A stretch of DNA of 33,731 bases, from contig NZ_AJXW01000073.1 of the NCBI RefSeq assembly GCF_000264375.1, positions 1 to 33,731 on the forward strand, in the 5' to 3' direction. This document shows positions 8,451 to 17,930 of this stretch, piece by piece (position 1 is the stretch's first letter; each line of letters begins with the position of its first letter). The notes beneath the pieces are model-generated. The model was not told the DNA's origin. It saw only the letters and a list, made by a program, of their open reading frames with translations, and made no database searches. The stretch comes from Rhodanobacter thiooxydans LCS2. GTDB taxonomy: Bacteria > Pseudomonadota > Gammaproteobacteria > Xanthomonadales > Rhodanobacteraceae. A program made the translations under genes and the position numbers.

Positions 8451-8641
8451 AATGCTCCACAAGTTCGGCAGGCCGCCGCATGTTGCAGCCGCCTGCCCGA
8501 TGCACGGAATTGCCTGTCAAATTAGCCGCTGCACCGGGTGCCGTCAAACAGCGACCTTCGTCGCATTCGGCCAAGTACCTGTTGCAGAAAAGATTTGCCG
8601 ACGACCGTGGCCAACCACCCCGCTGCCTGACCGAGGATCCC

Positions 8642-9919
8642 ATGAGCCCGAACCGCCGTTCACCCGCCATCGCCGGCAACCTGCTGTACGCCCAGTCCGG
8701 CGGTGTCACCGCCGTGATCAACGCCACCGCCGCCGGCGTGATCGAGGCCGCCCGCGGCAAGGGCGTGAAGGTCTACGCCGCGCGCAACGGCATCCTCGGC
8801 GCGCTGCGCGAGGAGCTGATCGACACCTCGAAGGAATCGGCTGCCGCGATCGCCGCGCTGCGCCACACGCCCGGTGGCGCGTTCGGCTCGTGCCGCTACA
8901 AGCTGAAGTCGCTGGAGGAGAACCGCGCCGAGTACGAGCGGCTGATCGAGGTGTTCCGCGCCCACGACATCCGCTGGTTCCTCTACAACGGCGGCAACGA
9001 CTCGGCCGACACCGCGCTGAAGCTGTCGCAGATCGGCAAGGCACTCGGCTACGACATCCGCTGCATCGGCGTGCCGAAGACGGTGGACAACGACCTGGCC
9101 GTCACCGACTGCTGCCCCGGCTTCGGCTCGGTGGCGAAGTACACCGCCATATCCACGCTGGAGGCCAGCCTCGACGTGGCCTCGATGGCCGAGACCTCGA
9201 CCAAGGTGTTCATCCTGGAAGTGATGGGCCGTCACGCCGGCTGGATCGCCGCCGCTGCGGGCCTGGCCGGCGAAGGCGCGGACGCAGCGCCGCACCTCAT
9301 CCTGTTTCCCGAGAACGCATTCGACGAGGCCGCCTTTCTGGCCAAGGTGAAAGCCACCGTCGAGCGCGTCGGCTGGTGCACGGTGGTCGCCTCCGAGGGC
9401 GTGCGCAACGCGGCCGGCCAGTTCCTCGCCGAGGCCGGCACCCGTGACGCGTTCGGCCACGCCCAGCTCGGCGGCGTGGCGCCGGTGCTGGCGGCGCTGG
9501 TGAAGGAGCAGCTCGGCTACAAGTACCACTGGGCGCTGCCCGACTACCTGCAGCGCTCGGCGCGGCATGCCGCCTCGCAGGTCGACGCGGAGCAGGCCTA
9601 CGCCGTGGGCAAGGCCGCGGTCGACTACGCGCTGGCCGGGATGAACGCGGTGATGCCGGTGATCGTGCGCACGTCCGATACACCGTACCGCTGGAAGATC
9701 AAACCCGCTGCGCTGGCGAAGATCGCCAACCGCGAAAAGAAGATGCCGAAAAACTTCATCAGCCGCGACGGTTTCGGCATCACCGCCGCCGCCCGCCGGT
9801 ACCTGGCACCGCTGATCCGCGGCGAAGCCCCGCTGCCTTACGGCAAGGACGGGCTGCCGCGCTACGTGCGACTGAAGAACGTGGCGGTGGCGAACAGGCT
9901 GGCGGCATTCCGGCGCTGA
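8642..9919 (+). CDS. pfp: pyrophosphate-dependent 6-phosphofructokinase
   Basis: A 425-residue phosphofructokinase of the PPi-dependent type, interconverting fructose 6-phosphate and fructose 1,6-bisphosphate with PPi/Pi. The evidence is at two selectivity positions. E. coli PfkA has GGDGS, whereas this protein has GGNDS with D120 where Gly104 stands. E. coli has PGTIDND, whereas this one has PKTVDND with K146, the residue that typifies PPi enzymes. The catalytic Asp is D149. Also present are QSGGVTAVINA near the N-terminus and MGRHAGWIAA. The first Asp of GGD is Asn (N119) here. The reaction is near equilibrium, so it can serve glycolysis and gluconeogenesis. It is divergent from adk and upstream of the RcnB-like gene and hppA. 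Confidence 0.92.
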   Translation: MSPNRRSPAIAGNLLYAQSGGVTAVINATAAGVIEAARGKGVKVYAARNGILGALREELIDTSKESAAAIAALRHTPGGAFGSCRYKLKSLEENRAEYERLIEVFRAHDIRWFLYNGGNDSADTALKLSQIGKALGYDIRCIGVPKTVDNDLAVTDCCPGFGSVAKYTAISTLEASLDVASMAETSTKVFILEVMGRHAGWIAAAAGLAGEGADAAPHLILFPENAFDEAAFLAKVKATVERVGWCTVVASEGVRNAAGQFLAEAGTRDAFGHAQLGGVAPVLAALVKEQLGYKYHWALPDYLQRSARHAASQVDAEQAYAVGKAAVDYALAGMNAVMPVIVRTSDTPYRWKIKPAALAKIANREKKMPKNFISRDGFGITAAARRYLAPLIRGEAPLPYGKDGLPRYVRLKNVAVANRLAAFRR

Positions 9920-9929
9920 GCCCACCCTT

Positions 9930-9980
9930 CCCGTGACGGGTTTCACCATGCTGAGCACCACCTGAAACCCGGCTGCCGGG
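9930..9980 (+). other. overlapping alternative hairpins after pfp
   Basis: A 9-base perfect inverted repeat pairs 9937-9945 with 9963-9971 around a 17-base loop. Two smaller hairpins overlap its arms: CCCG/CGGG at 9930-9940, and CCCGG/CCGGG at 9968-9980. The three cannot all form together. No run of T follows, so this is not an ordinary terminator. It could be an mRNA-end stabiliser, a weak terminator for pfp, or part of the leader of the RcnB-like gene. Confidence 0.4.
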
Positions 9981-10076
9981 ATCGGGTTCTGTTCAGTCGT
10001 AACTTCCTACGCTCCATCCTGCCCGGGTCGATCGCCGCGCTGTGCGGCCACGACCTGCCACGGGAGGAGACCCGAG

Positions 10077-10514
10077 ATGAAACTCGTCCACCGCCTGCTC
10101 ATCGCCCTCGCCCTGCTTACCACCGGCAGCCTCGCGCTGGCCGCCCCGGGCCCCGGCCCGGATGATTATGGCCGGCACGGTCATGACCGTGGCTACGACC
10201 GTCATCACGACGGCCGCCGCTGGCACGACGACCGCCGCCATGGCGACTGGCGCCGCGACCATCGCCGCCATGACGACCGTAGCCATGGTTACGACCATCG
10301 CGACTACCGCTACGCCGGTCCGCGCTATTACCCGGCGCACCCCCATCGCTGGGAACGCGGTCACCGCTACTACGGCCCGAGCTACGTGGTGCGCGACTAC
10401 CGCCATTACCGCCTGCACCCGCCGCCGCGCGGCTATCACTGGGTGCGCGCGAACAATGACTACCTGCTGGTCGCGATCGCCACCGGCATCATCCTGGACT
10501 ACGCGCTGCGGTAA
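10077..10514 (+). CDS. His-rich RcnB-family secreted protein
   Basis: A 145-residue protein with a Sec signal peptide (residues 1-22, cleavage after ALA) and so periplasmic or exported. The mature part has two regions. Residues 24-80 are low-complexity, rich in His, Asp, Arg and Tyr. The C-terminal 50 residues match the RcnB/DUF family (PF11776) pattern: [37 protein letters not shown]. coli RcnB is a periplasmic protein that affects nickel and cobalt efflux. Sixteen His in the mature chain make metal binding likely, but no metal exporter lies nearby. A GGGAGGAG ribosome site precedes the ATG. A terminator follows, so it is separate from hppA. Confidence 0.82.
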   Translation: MKLVHRLLIALALLTTGSLALAAPGPGPDDYGRHGHDRGYDRHHDGRRWHDDRRHGDWRRDHRRHDDRSHGYDHRDYRYAGPRYYPAHPHRWERGHRYYGPSYVVRDYRHYRLHPPPRGYHWVRANNDYLLVAIATGIILDYALR

Positions 10515-10538
10515 ATCCGCACCGAGGCGAACGATCCG

Positions 10539-10566
10539 GGGCCATGCATCCGTGCATGGCCCTTTT
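10539..10566 (+). terminator. intrinsic terminator of RcnB-like gene
   Basis: A 10-base perfect stem (10539-10548 with 10553-10562), loop TCCG, followed by TTTT. It begins about 25 bases after the stop of the RcnB-like gene. Confidence 0.85.
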
Positions 10567-10617
10567 CATTGATGCGCGGCGCTGCGCCGCACAACGGCCT
10601 GCGCCGCCGCCTCTGCC

Positions 10618-10623
10618 TATACT
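10618..10623 (+). promoter_or_regulatory. candidate -10 box for hppA
   Basis: TATACT lies 52 bases before the hppA ATG and downstream of the previous terminator, where a promoter is needed. A TG pair is four bases upstream. No recognisable -35 hexamer is found at 16-18 bases, so this is only a candidate. Confidence 0.3.
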
Positions 10624-10675
10624 CCCCGGGACCGCCCGTTCCGGACGGCCACTTACAACCCATGGGGAGGCTCCG

Positions 10676-12748
<2,073 letters not shown>

Positions 12749-12767
12749 GCCGCGGCTTCGTCTCTCG

Positions 12768-12802
12768 CAGAAATCCCGCCCGCGTGGCGGGATTTCTGTT
12801 TT
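12768..12802 (+). terminator. intrinsic terminator of hppA
   Basis: A 13-base perfect stem (12768-12780 with 12786-12798), 5-base loop CGCGT, then TTTT. It lies 20 bases after the hppA stop and is one of the clearest terminators in the window. Confidence 0.93.
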
Positions 12803-12907
12803 CAGCCCGCGCGCCTGACTTTAGTCACGGGCGGTGGCCGGCCAAGCCCGGCTACGCTCGGCGGGGCAGGCCGCGCCCACATCCAGCCGCACACCTGGGG
12901 ATACACG

Positions 12908-15040
12908 ATGAAGGCAGTCTGGCTGACGCTGGCGCTCGGCGTCACACTGGCGGGCATGAACGACAGCCACGCCCGCGATACCAGCCCCGCTCCGGCCGCC
13001 ACTTCCGCCAGCGACGACCCGTTCCTGTGGCTGGAGGGCATCCACGGCGAGCGCGCACTGGACTGGGTGAAACAGCAGAACGCGGCGGCCGCGAAGCGGT
13101 TCGTCGACAACGCCGAGTTCGCCCGCACCCGCGACCGCATCCTCGAGGTGCTCGACTCGGAGGCGCGCATTCCCTACGTCAACCGCATGGGCGACCACCT
13201 GTACAACTTCTGGCGCGACAAGGCGCATCCGCGCGGCATCTGGCGGCGCACCACGCTGGCCGAGTACCGCAAGGCCGAGCCGGCATGGGAGCTGCTGCTG
13301 GACCTCGACGCCTTGAACCAGGCCGAGGGCAAGCGCTGGGTGTTCAAGGGCGTGCGGTGCCTGAAGCCGGCGTACGAGCGCTGCCTGGTCTCGCTGTCGC
13401 CGGACGGCGGCGACGCCGTGGCCGTGCGCGAATTCAGCATCCCGCACAAGGCGTTCGTGAAGGACGGCTTCGTCCTGCCGGTGGCCAAGAGCGAGGTCGA
13501 CTGGATCGACGAGGACACCCTCTACGTCGGCACCGACTTCGGCCCCGGCTCGATGACCGAGTCGAGCTACCCGCGCATCGCCAAGGAGTGGAAGCGCGGC
13601 ACGCCGCTGACCGCAGCCACCACCGTGTACGAGGGCAAGCCGAGCGACCTGGCGGTCAGCGCGCACCATGACCGCACGCCAGGCTACGAGCGCGACTTCG
13701 TTTCTGTCGCCCGGGACTTCTATCACAGCGATCTGTACCAGCGCCTCGGGGACAAGCTGGCCCGCGTCGAGGTGCCGGCCGACGCGGAAGCCGAAGCGCA
13801 TCGCGACTGGCTGCTGGTGCGCACCCGCTCGCCGTGGACGGTGGACGGCACCACCTACCCTGCCGGTGTGCTGCTGGCCGCGCCGTTCGACGGCTTCATG
13901 GCCGGCAAGCGCCAGTTCACCGTGCTGTTCCAGCCCGACGCGCATACCTCGCTGGATGCCTACGCCTGGACGAAGAACCACCTGATCCTCAACCTGATGG
14001 ACGACGTCAAGAGCCGACTGGAGGTGCTGACCCCGCCGCAGATGGCGATGCCCGACGGGGACTGGAAGCGTGCGGCGATGCCGGGCGCGCCGGCGATGAG
14101 CACGGTCAGCGTGGTCGACACCGACCCGGACCACAGCGACGAGTACTGGCTCGACGTGACCGGTTTCCTGGCGCCGTCGTCGCTGGAACGCGGCGTGCTC
14201 GGCGAGGCGGCGGCGCAGACGGTCAAGCAGGCGCCGGCGTTCTTCGACGCTTCGAAGTTCGCGGTCAGCCAGCATTTCGTGCAGTCGAAGGACGGCACCC
14301 GCGTACCGTACTTCGAGATCGCGCCGAAGGGCATCAAGCTCGACGGCAGCAACCGCACCCTGCTGTACGGCTACGGCGGCTTCGAGGTCTCGCTGCAGCC
14401 GTATTACAGCGGCAGCGTCGGCCGCGCCTGGCTCGAGCGCGGCGGCGTCTACGTGATCGCCAACATCCGTGGCGGCGGCGAATATGGCCCGCAGTGGCAC
14501 CAGGCCGCGCTGAAGGCGAACCGTCCGCGCGCCTACGAGGATTTCGCCGCGGTGGCCGAGGACCTGGTGAAGCGCGGCGTCACCTCGGCGCAGCACCTGG
14601 GCGCCGAAGGCGGCAGCAATGGCGGCCTGCTGATGGGCAACATGCTCACCATATACCCGCAGCTGTTCGGCGCGATCGCCTGCGAGGTGCCGCTGCTGGA
14701 CATGAAGCGCTACATCCACCTGTCCGCCGGTGCCTCGTGGATGGCCGAATACGGCAACCCGGACACGGCCGACTGGAACTTCATCCGGACCTTCTCGCCG
14801 TACCAGAACGTGAGCAAGGACGGCCGCTACCCGCCGGTGCTGTTCTACACCGCCACCAGCGACGACCGCGTCGGCCCGGTGCAGGCGCGCAAGATGGCGG
14901 CGAAGATGCAGGCGCAGGGTCACCGCAACGTGTGGTTCTACGAGAACCTGGAAGGCGGCCACGGCGCCGGCGCGGACAACCAGCAGTCCGCCCACATGCA
15001 TGCGATGGCCTACGACTTTCTGTGGGACCAGTTGAAGTAG
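12908..15040 (+). CDS. S9 family prolyl oligopeptidase
   Basis: A 710-residue serine peptidase of the prolyl oligopeptidase family (S9A), cleaving short peptides usually after Pro. Residues 1-22 look like a Sec signal (hydrophobic ALGVTLAG, cleavage near SHA), suggesting a periplasmic location. An N-terminal segment DPFLWLEGIHGERALDWVKQ, a beta-propeller to about residue 430, and the alpha/beta-hydrolase domain follow. Catalytic residues: S570 in GGSNGGLL, Asp in SDDRVGP (652/653) and H685 in GGHGAG. GYGGFEVS and ANIRGGGEYGP are further family landmarks. It follows the hppA terminator and is its own unit. Whether Pro specificity is retained cannot be judged by eye. Confidence 0.93.
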   Translation: MKAVWLTLALGVTLAGMNDSHARDTSPAPAATSASDDPFLWLEGIHGERALDWVKQQNAAAAKRFVDNAEFARTRDRILEVLDSEARIPYVNRMGDHLYNFWRDKAHPRGIWRRTTLAEYRKAEPAWELLLDLDALNQAEGKRWVFKGVRCLKPAYERCLVSLSPDGGDAVAVREFSIPHKAFVKDGFVLPVAKSEVDWIDEDTLYVGTDFGPGSMTESSYPRIAKEWKRGTPLTAATTVYEGKPSDLAVSAHHDRTPGYERDFVSVARDFYHSDLYQRLGDKLARVEVPADAEAEAHRDWLLVRTRSPWTVDGTTYPAGVLLAAPFDGFMAGKRQFTVLFQPDAHTSLDAYAWTKNHLILNLMDDVKSRLEVLTPPQMAMPDGDWKRAAMPGAPAMSTVSVVDTDPDHSDEYWLDVTGFLAPSSLERGVLGEAAAQTVKQAPAFFDASKFAVSQHFVQSKDGTRVPYFEIAPKGIKLDGSNRTLLYGYGGFEVSLQPYYSGSVGRAWLERGGVYVIANIRGGGEYGPQWHQAALKANRPRAYEDFAAVAEDLVKRGVTSAQHLGAEGGSNGGLLMGNMLTIYPQLFGAIACEVPLLDMKRYIHLSAGASWMAEYGNPDTADWNFIRTFSPYQNVSKDGRYPPVLFYTATSDDRVGPVQARKMAAKMQAQGHRNVWFYENLEGGHGAGADNQQSAHMHAMAYDFLWDQLK

Positions 15041-15063
15041 CCGATCCACCATGGTGCAGCACC

Positions 15064-15089
15064 CGCGAGCCGGCATTTGCCGGCTCGCG
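15064..15089 (+). terminator. hairpin after oligopeptidase gene
   Basis: An 11-base perfect GC-rich stem (15064-15074 with 15079-15089) with loop ATTT, 23 bases after the stop. There is no T run after it, so it may be a weak or factor-assisted terminator or an mRNA-stabilising structure. Confidence 0.55.
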
Positions 15090-15156
15090 TCGTATGGCGG
15101 TGGCCATCGACAGGCTCTGAAGTAAGCTCTGGCGTTCCGCCACCTTGTTTCTTGCC

Positions 15157-16011
15157 ATGCACTCACGCACCACCATCAGCCACGAACTGCGCGAGTGGAT
15201 CCTCGCCACCACGCGCGCCGGCCACGGCGTGCCGGAGGTGCTGAAGCTGATGAAGGAGCACGGCTACGACCCGCGGCAGAGCCGCAGCATCGTCGCCGAG
15301 GTGCTGAAGCTGCCGCTGGCGACGCTGCCGGCCAGCACCGCCAGCGGGTCGCCGCCGGGGCTGCGCCCGAAGCATCCCGGGGCGCCCGAAGTCCGCGCCG
15401 ACGGGCACGCCATCGGCGTCTCGCTCAGCGTCGACGCGCCGGCACTGCGGGTGCTGGAGAACATCCTCAGCGCTCGGGAATGCGACGAACTGATCGCGCT
15501 GGCGCGGCCGCGCCTCCAGCGTGCGCTCACCGTCGACAGCGAGGGCCGCCAGCAGGTGGACCGGCGGCGCACCAGCGAGGGCATGTTCTTCACCCTGGAC
15601 GAAGTGCCGCTGGTTGGCCGCATCGAACGGCGCGTGGCCGCCCTGCTCGACGTGCCGGCGAGCCACGGCGAGGGGCTGCAGATCCTGCACTACCTGCCGG
15701 GGCAGGCGTACGAGCCGCACTTCGACTGGTTCGACCCGGACCAACCGGGTTACGAAACGATCACCGCGGTCGGCGGGCAGCGCATCGCCAGCGTGGTGAT
15801 GTACCTGAACACACCCGCGCGGGGCGGCGGCACGGCGTTCCCCGCGCTCGGCCTCACCGTCACCGCACGACGCGGCGCGGCGGTGTATTTCGCCTACGAG
15901 GGCGGCGACTGCAGCTCGCTGCATGCCGGCCTGCCGGTGCTCGAGGGCGAGAAGTGGATCGCCACCAAATGGCTGCGCGAGCGGCCCTACCGGAGGCCGA
16001 CGAAGGCCTGA
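15157..16011 (+). CDS. 2OG-Fe(II) oxygenase (prolyl 4-hydroxylase-like)
   Basis: A 284-residue Fe(II)/2-oxoglutarate dioxygenase of the prolyl 4-hydroxylase group. The iron triad is H188 and D190 in PHFDWF and H256 in SLHAG, and K266 in GEKWIATKW is placed to hold the 2-oxoglutarate carboxylate. The DSBH core (LNILSARECDEL-like start, VVMYLN, GGGTAFP) occupies residues 95-280. The first 60 residues are a separate helical domain (ELREWILATTRAGHGVPEVL) often found fused in proteobacterial members. The substrate is unknown; bacterial relatives hydroxylate proteins or free amino acids. A TTG at 15145 could add four residues, but the ATG is preferred. Confidence 0.88.
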   Translation: MHSRTTISHELREWILATTRAGHGVPEVLKLMKEHGYDPRQSRSIVAEVLKLPLATLPASTASGSPPGLRPKHPGAPEVRADGHAIGVSLSVDAPALRVLENILSARECDELIALARPRLQRALTVDSEGRQQVDRRRTSEGMFFTLDEVPLVGRIERRVAALLDVPASHGEGLQILHYLPGQAYEPHFDWFDPDQPGYETITAVGGQRIASVVMYLNTPARGGGTAFPALGLTVTARRGAAVYFAYEGGDCSSLHAGLPVLEGEKWIATKWLRERPYRRPTKA

Positions 16012-16033
16012 ACGCTGGCGCAGTGAAGCCCGC

Positions 16034-16057
16034 CGCTGCTGCATCGCAGCAGCGTTT
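16034..16057 (+). terminator. hairpin between oxygenase gene and ppa
   Basis: A 9-base perfect stem (16034-16042 with 16046-16054), loop ATC, followed by TTT. It lies 22 bases after the oxygenase stop and 50 before ppa. Possible short-U-tract terminator. Confidence 0.5.
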
Positions 16058-16106
16058 GGCGTATCCTTGCGGACCCTCTTTTCCCCTTCATCGCCAAGGA
16101 CAGTCC

Positions 16107-16646
16107 ATGGGTCTGCACCTCGTCTCCGCCGGTCGCAACGTGCCGGAAGAAATCAACGTCATCATCGAGATCCCCAAGGACGCCGAGCCGGTCAAGTACG
16201 AGGTGGAGAAGGAGTCGGGTGCGATCTTCGTGGACCGCATCCTGTCCACCCCGATGCGCTACCCGTGCAACTACGGCTACGTGCCGCGCACCCTGGGCGG
16301 CGACGGCGACCCGCTGGACGCGGTGGTGATCCTGCCGCTGCCGCTGGCGGTCGGTTCGGTGATCCGCTGCCACCCGGTCGGCATGCTGAAGATGACCGAC
16401 GAGGCCGGCAGCGACGAGAAGCTGGTAGTGATCCCCTCGCCGAAGGTGTTCCCCGGCTATGCGCACATCAACGACATGAAGGGCGTCTCGCCGCACTGGC
16501 TGGAGCGCATCGGCCACTTCTTCGAGCACTACAAGGACCTGGAGAAGGGCAAGTGGGTGAAGGTGGACGGCTGGGTCGGCGCCGATGAGGCGAAGGCCGA
16601 GATCCTCGCCGGCTTCCAGCGCTACCAGGACGCCATCAGCGGCTGA
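16107..16646 (+). CDS. ppa: soluble inorganic pyrophosphatase
   Basis: A family I inorganic pyrophosphatase of 179 residues, hydrolysing PPi to two phosphates in the cytosol and so pulling biosynthetic reactions forward. The signature GGDGDPLDAVV carries the three metal-binding Asp residues. KYEVEKESGAIFVDR, RYPCNYGYVPRT, and FFEHYKDLEKGKWVKVDGW are the other conserved blocks. An AAGGA ribosome site lies before the ATG. A good terminator follows. Its presence alongside a PPi-dependent phosphofructokinase and a membrane pyrophosphatase means three enzymes compete for PPi. Confidence 0.97.
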   Translation: MGLHLVSAGRNVPEEINVIIEIPKDAEPVKYEVEKESGAIFVDRILSTPMRYPCNYGYVPRTLGGDGDPLDAVVILPLPLAVGSVIRCHPVGMLKMTDEAGSDEKLVVIPSPKVFPGYAHINDMKGVSPHWLERIGHFFEHYKDLEKGKWVKVDGWVGADEAKAEILAGFQRYQDAISG

Positions 16647-16682
16647 GCCTGTCGCGAACCAAAAGTATCCGCACACACACAG

Positions 16683-16700
16683 ACCCCGCCTCGGCGGGGT
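16683..16700 (+). terminator. terminator between ppa and DUF2333 gene
   Basis: ACCCCGC/GCGGGGT stem with a 4-base loop followed by TTGT. It lies 36 bases after ppa and 15 before the end of the convergent DUF2333 gene, so it can serve both directions, though the T run favours the plus strand. Confidence 0.75.
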
Positions 16701-16715
16701 TTGTCGTTCATGTGC

Positions 16716-17738
16716 TCAGCCGCGCCTGAGCAGTTCGCGCAGGTCGATCAGCGCCGCGTTCGCGCGCGACACGTAGTTCGCCATCACCAGCGAGTGGTTG
16801 GCGAAGAAGCCGAACGGCGAGCCGTTCAGCACCATCGGGCTGTGCAGCGGGCGCTGCGCCTCCTCCAGCTCGCGGATCACCTGGTCCAGGCTGACGTCGG
16901 CGTGCTTGGAGCGCAGGATCGGGCCGAAGTCCTGGCGGAACGCCTTGAGCTGTTCCAGCAGCGTCCAGGTGTAGCCGCGGGCCTCGTAGAAGTTGTCGTC
17001 GATCTTCGTCCACGGCGTCTTCACCAGGCGGCCGCCGCCGGAAGCGGCCACCGTGCCGGCGGCGGCCGGCTCATCGGCGCTGGCCACCTCGCCGATGCGG
17101 ATCTGGCCCACGCTGGCCGACAGCCGCTGCGACAGCGAACCCAGCCGCGCCGAAGCCAGCTGCAGGTAGTCAGCCAGGTTGTCGGCGCGCGCGTAGAAGT
17201 GCGCGTTGCTGTCGTCGGCGTCGCCGAGCCGTTGCAGATAGCCGTCCAGACGGCTGATCGCCTTGCGGTACTGGCTTTCCGAGCTGGGCAGCAGCCAGCG
17301 GTCGTTCGGGCTGTTGAGCAGCGGGTCGGCCTCGGCCAGGTCCTTGTCCTCGGTCGACTGCGTCTGCGAGCGGCTGAAGTCGTTGCGCAGCGCACGCACC
17401 AGGTCGCGCGAAGCGGTCAGCGAGCCGAATTCCCAGTTGGGGATGTTGTCCATCAGCACGCCGGGCGGCAGCTTGTCGTTGCTGAGGTAGCCGCCGCGCT
17501 TGTCCAGCAGCGTGCGCACCGAGGCGATCAGGGTGGCGGTGGTGGTCGCGCCGGTGCTGACCGGCCGCTTCAGCTCCTGCAGCTGAGCCTGGGTCACCGC
17601 CACCGGATCGAACAACGCCGGCTCGGTGTCCCACCACCACATCAGCGCCGCCACGCCCAGCACCAGCAGCGCGAGCAATGCCAGGATGGCGTGGCGGATA
17701 CCGTGACGCGAGGAGTTTGAAGTATCCGGGGTCTGCAT
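16716..17738 (-). CDS. DUF2333 family membrane-anchored protein
   Basis: A 340-residue protein that resembles the DUF2333 family (PF10095), of unknown function and found mainly in gammaproteobacteria. One membrane segment at about residues 15-36 (AILALLALLVLGVAALMWWW) follows a short charged tail, so it is probably a type II inner-membrane protein with the rest in the periplasm. The remainder is largely helical (TLIASVRTLLDKRGGYLSND, NDRWLLPSSESQYRKAI, TWTLLEQLKAFRQDFG) with a family-typical C-terminal GSPFGFFANHSLVMANYVSRAN. A Gly/Ala-rich linker at about residues 220-240 splits it in two. It converges on ppa and diverges from the oxidoreductase gene. Confidence 0.85.
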   Translation of the reverse strand: MQTPDTSNSSRHGIRHAILALLALLVLGVAALMWWWDTEPALFDPVAVTQAQLQELKRPVSTGATTTATLIASVRTLLDKRGGYLSNDKLPPGVLMDNIPNWEFGSLTASRDLVRALRNDFSRSQTQSTEDKDLAEADPLLNSPNDRWLLPSSESQYRKAISRLDGYLQRLGDADDSNAHFYARADNLADYLQLASARLGSLSQRLSASVGQIRIGEVASADEPAAAGTVAASGGGRLVKTPWTKIDDNFYEARGYTWTLLEQLKAFRQDFGPILRSKHADVSLDQVIRELEEAQRPLHSPMVLNGSPFGFFANHSLVMANYVSRANAALIDLRELLRRG

Positions 17739-17855
17739 CGCGCGGCTCCTGCGGGGAATGGGCCAAGCTTACAGGCTCGGCGTGGCGCCGCGTGACCAGC
17801 GCCGAGCCGGAGCCGACGCCGGCACCGTCCCGTCACGCCGCCGGGGCGTACGATC

Positions 17856-17903
17856 GCAGGCGAGGTCGCCTGCCCGCCCTCCCTGCGGAGGAAGCAAGGG
17901 CGG
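17856..17903 (+). repeat. tandem hairpins before the oxidoreductase gene
   Basis: First hairpin: 7-base perfect stem, 17856-17862 with 17867-17873, loop AGGT. It is immediately followed by a second: outer stem CCGCCCT/AGGGCGG (17874-17880 with 17897-17903), or alternatively an inner CCTCC/GGAGG stem at 17878-17891. An 8-base palindrome CTTCGAAG comes just after, at about 17905-17912. The pair is REP/BIME-like in layout and would form part of the 5' leader of the downstream gene, ending just before its ribosome site AAAGGAG. Confidence 0.55.
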
Positions 17904-17930
17904 CCTTCGAAGCCTCAAAGGAGTTGCCGC

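Noticed and set aside
9993..10439. Hydrophobic minus-strand frame opposite the RcnB-like gene
   Set aside because: Its Val/Ala/Met-rich composition is the reverse-complement effect of His/Asp/Arg codons; the plus strand has a signal peptide, ribosome site and family match.
12821..15166. 781-codon minus-strand open frame opposite the oligopeptidase gene
   Set aside because: The plus-strand frame encodes a full S9 peptidase with its catalytic residues. The antisense frame is low-complexity Arg/Val/His-rich, as expected from high third-position GC.
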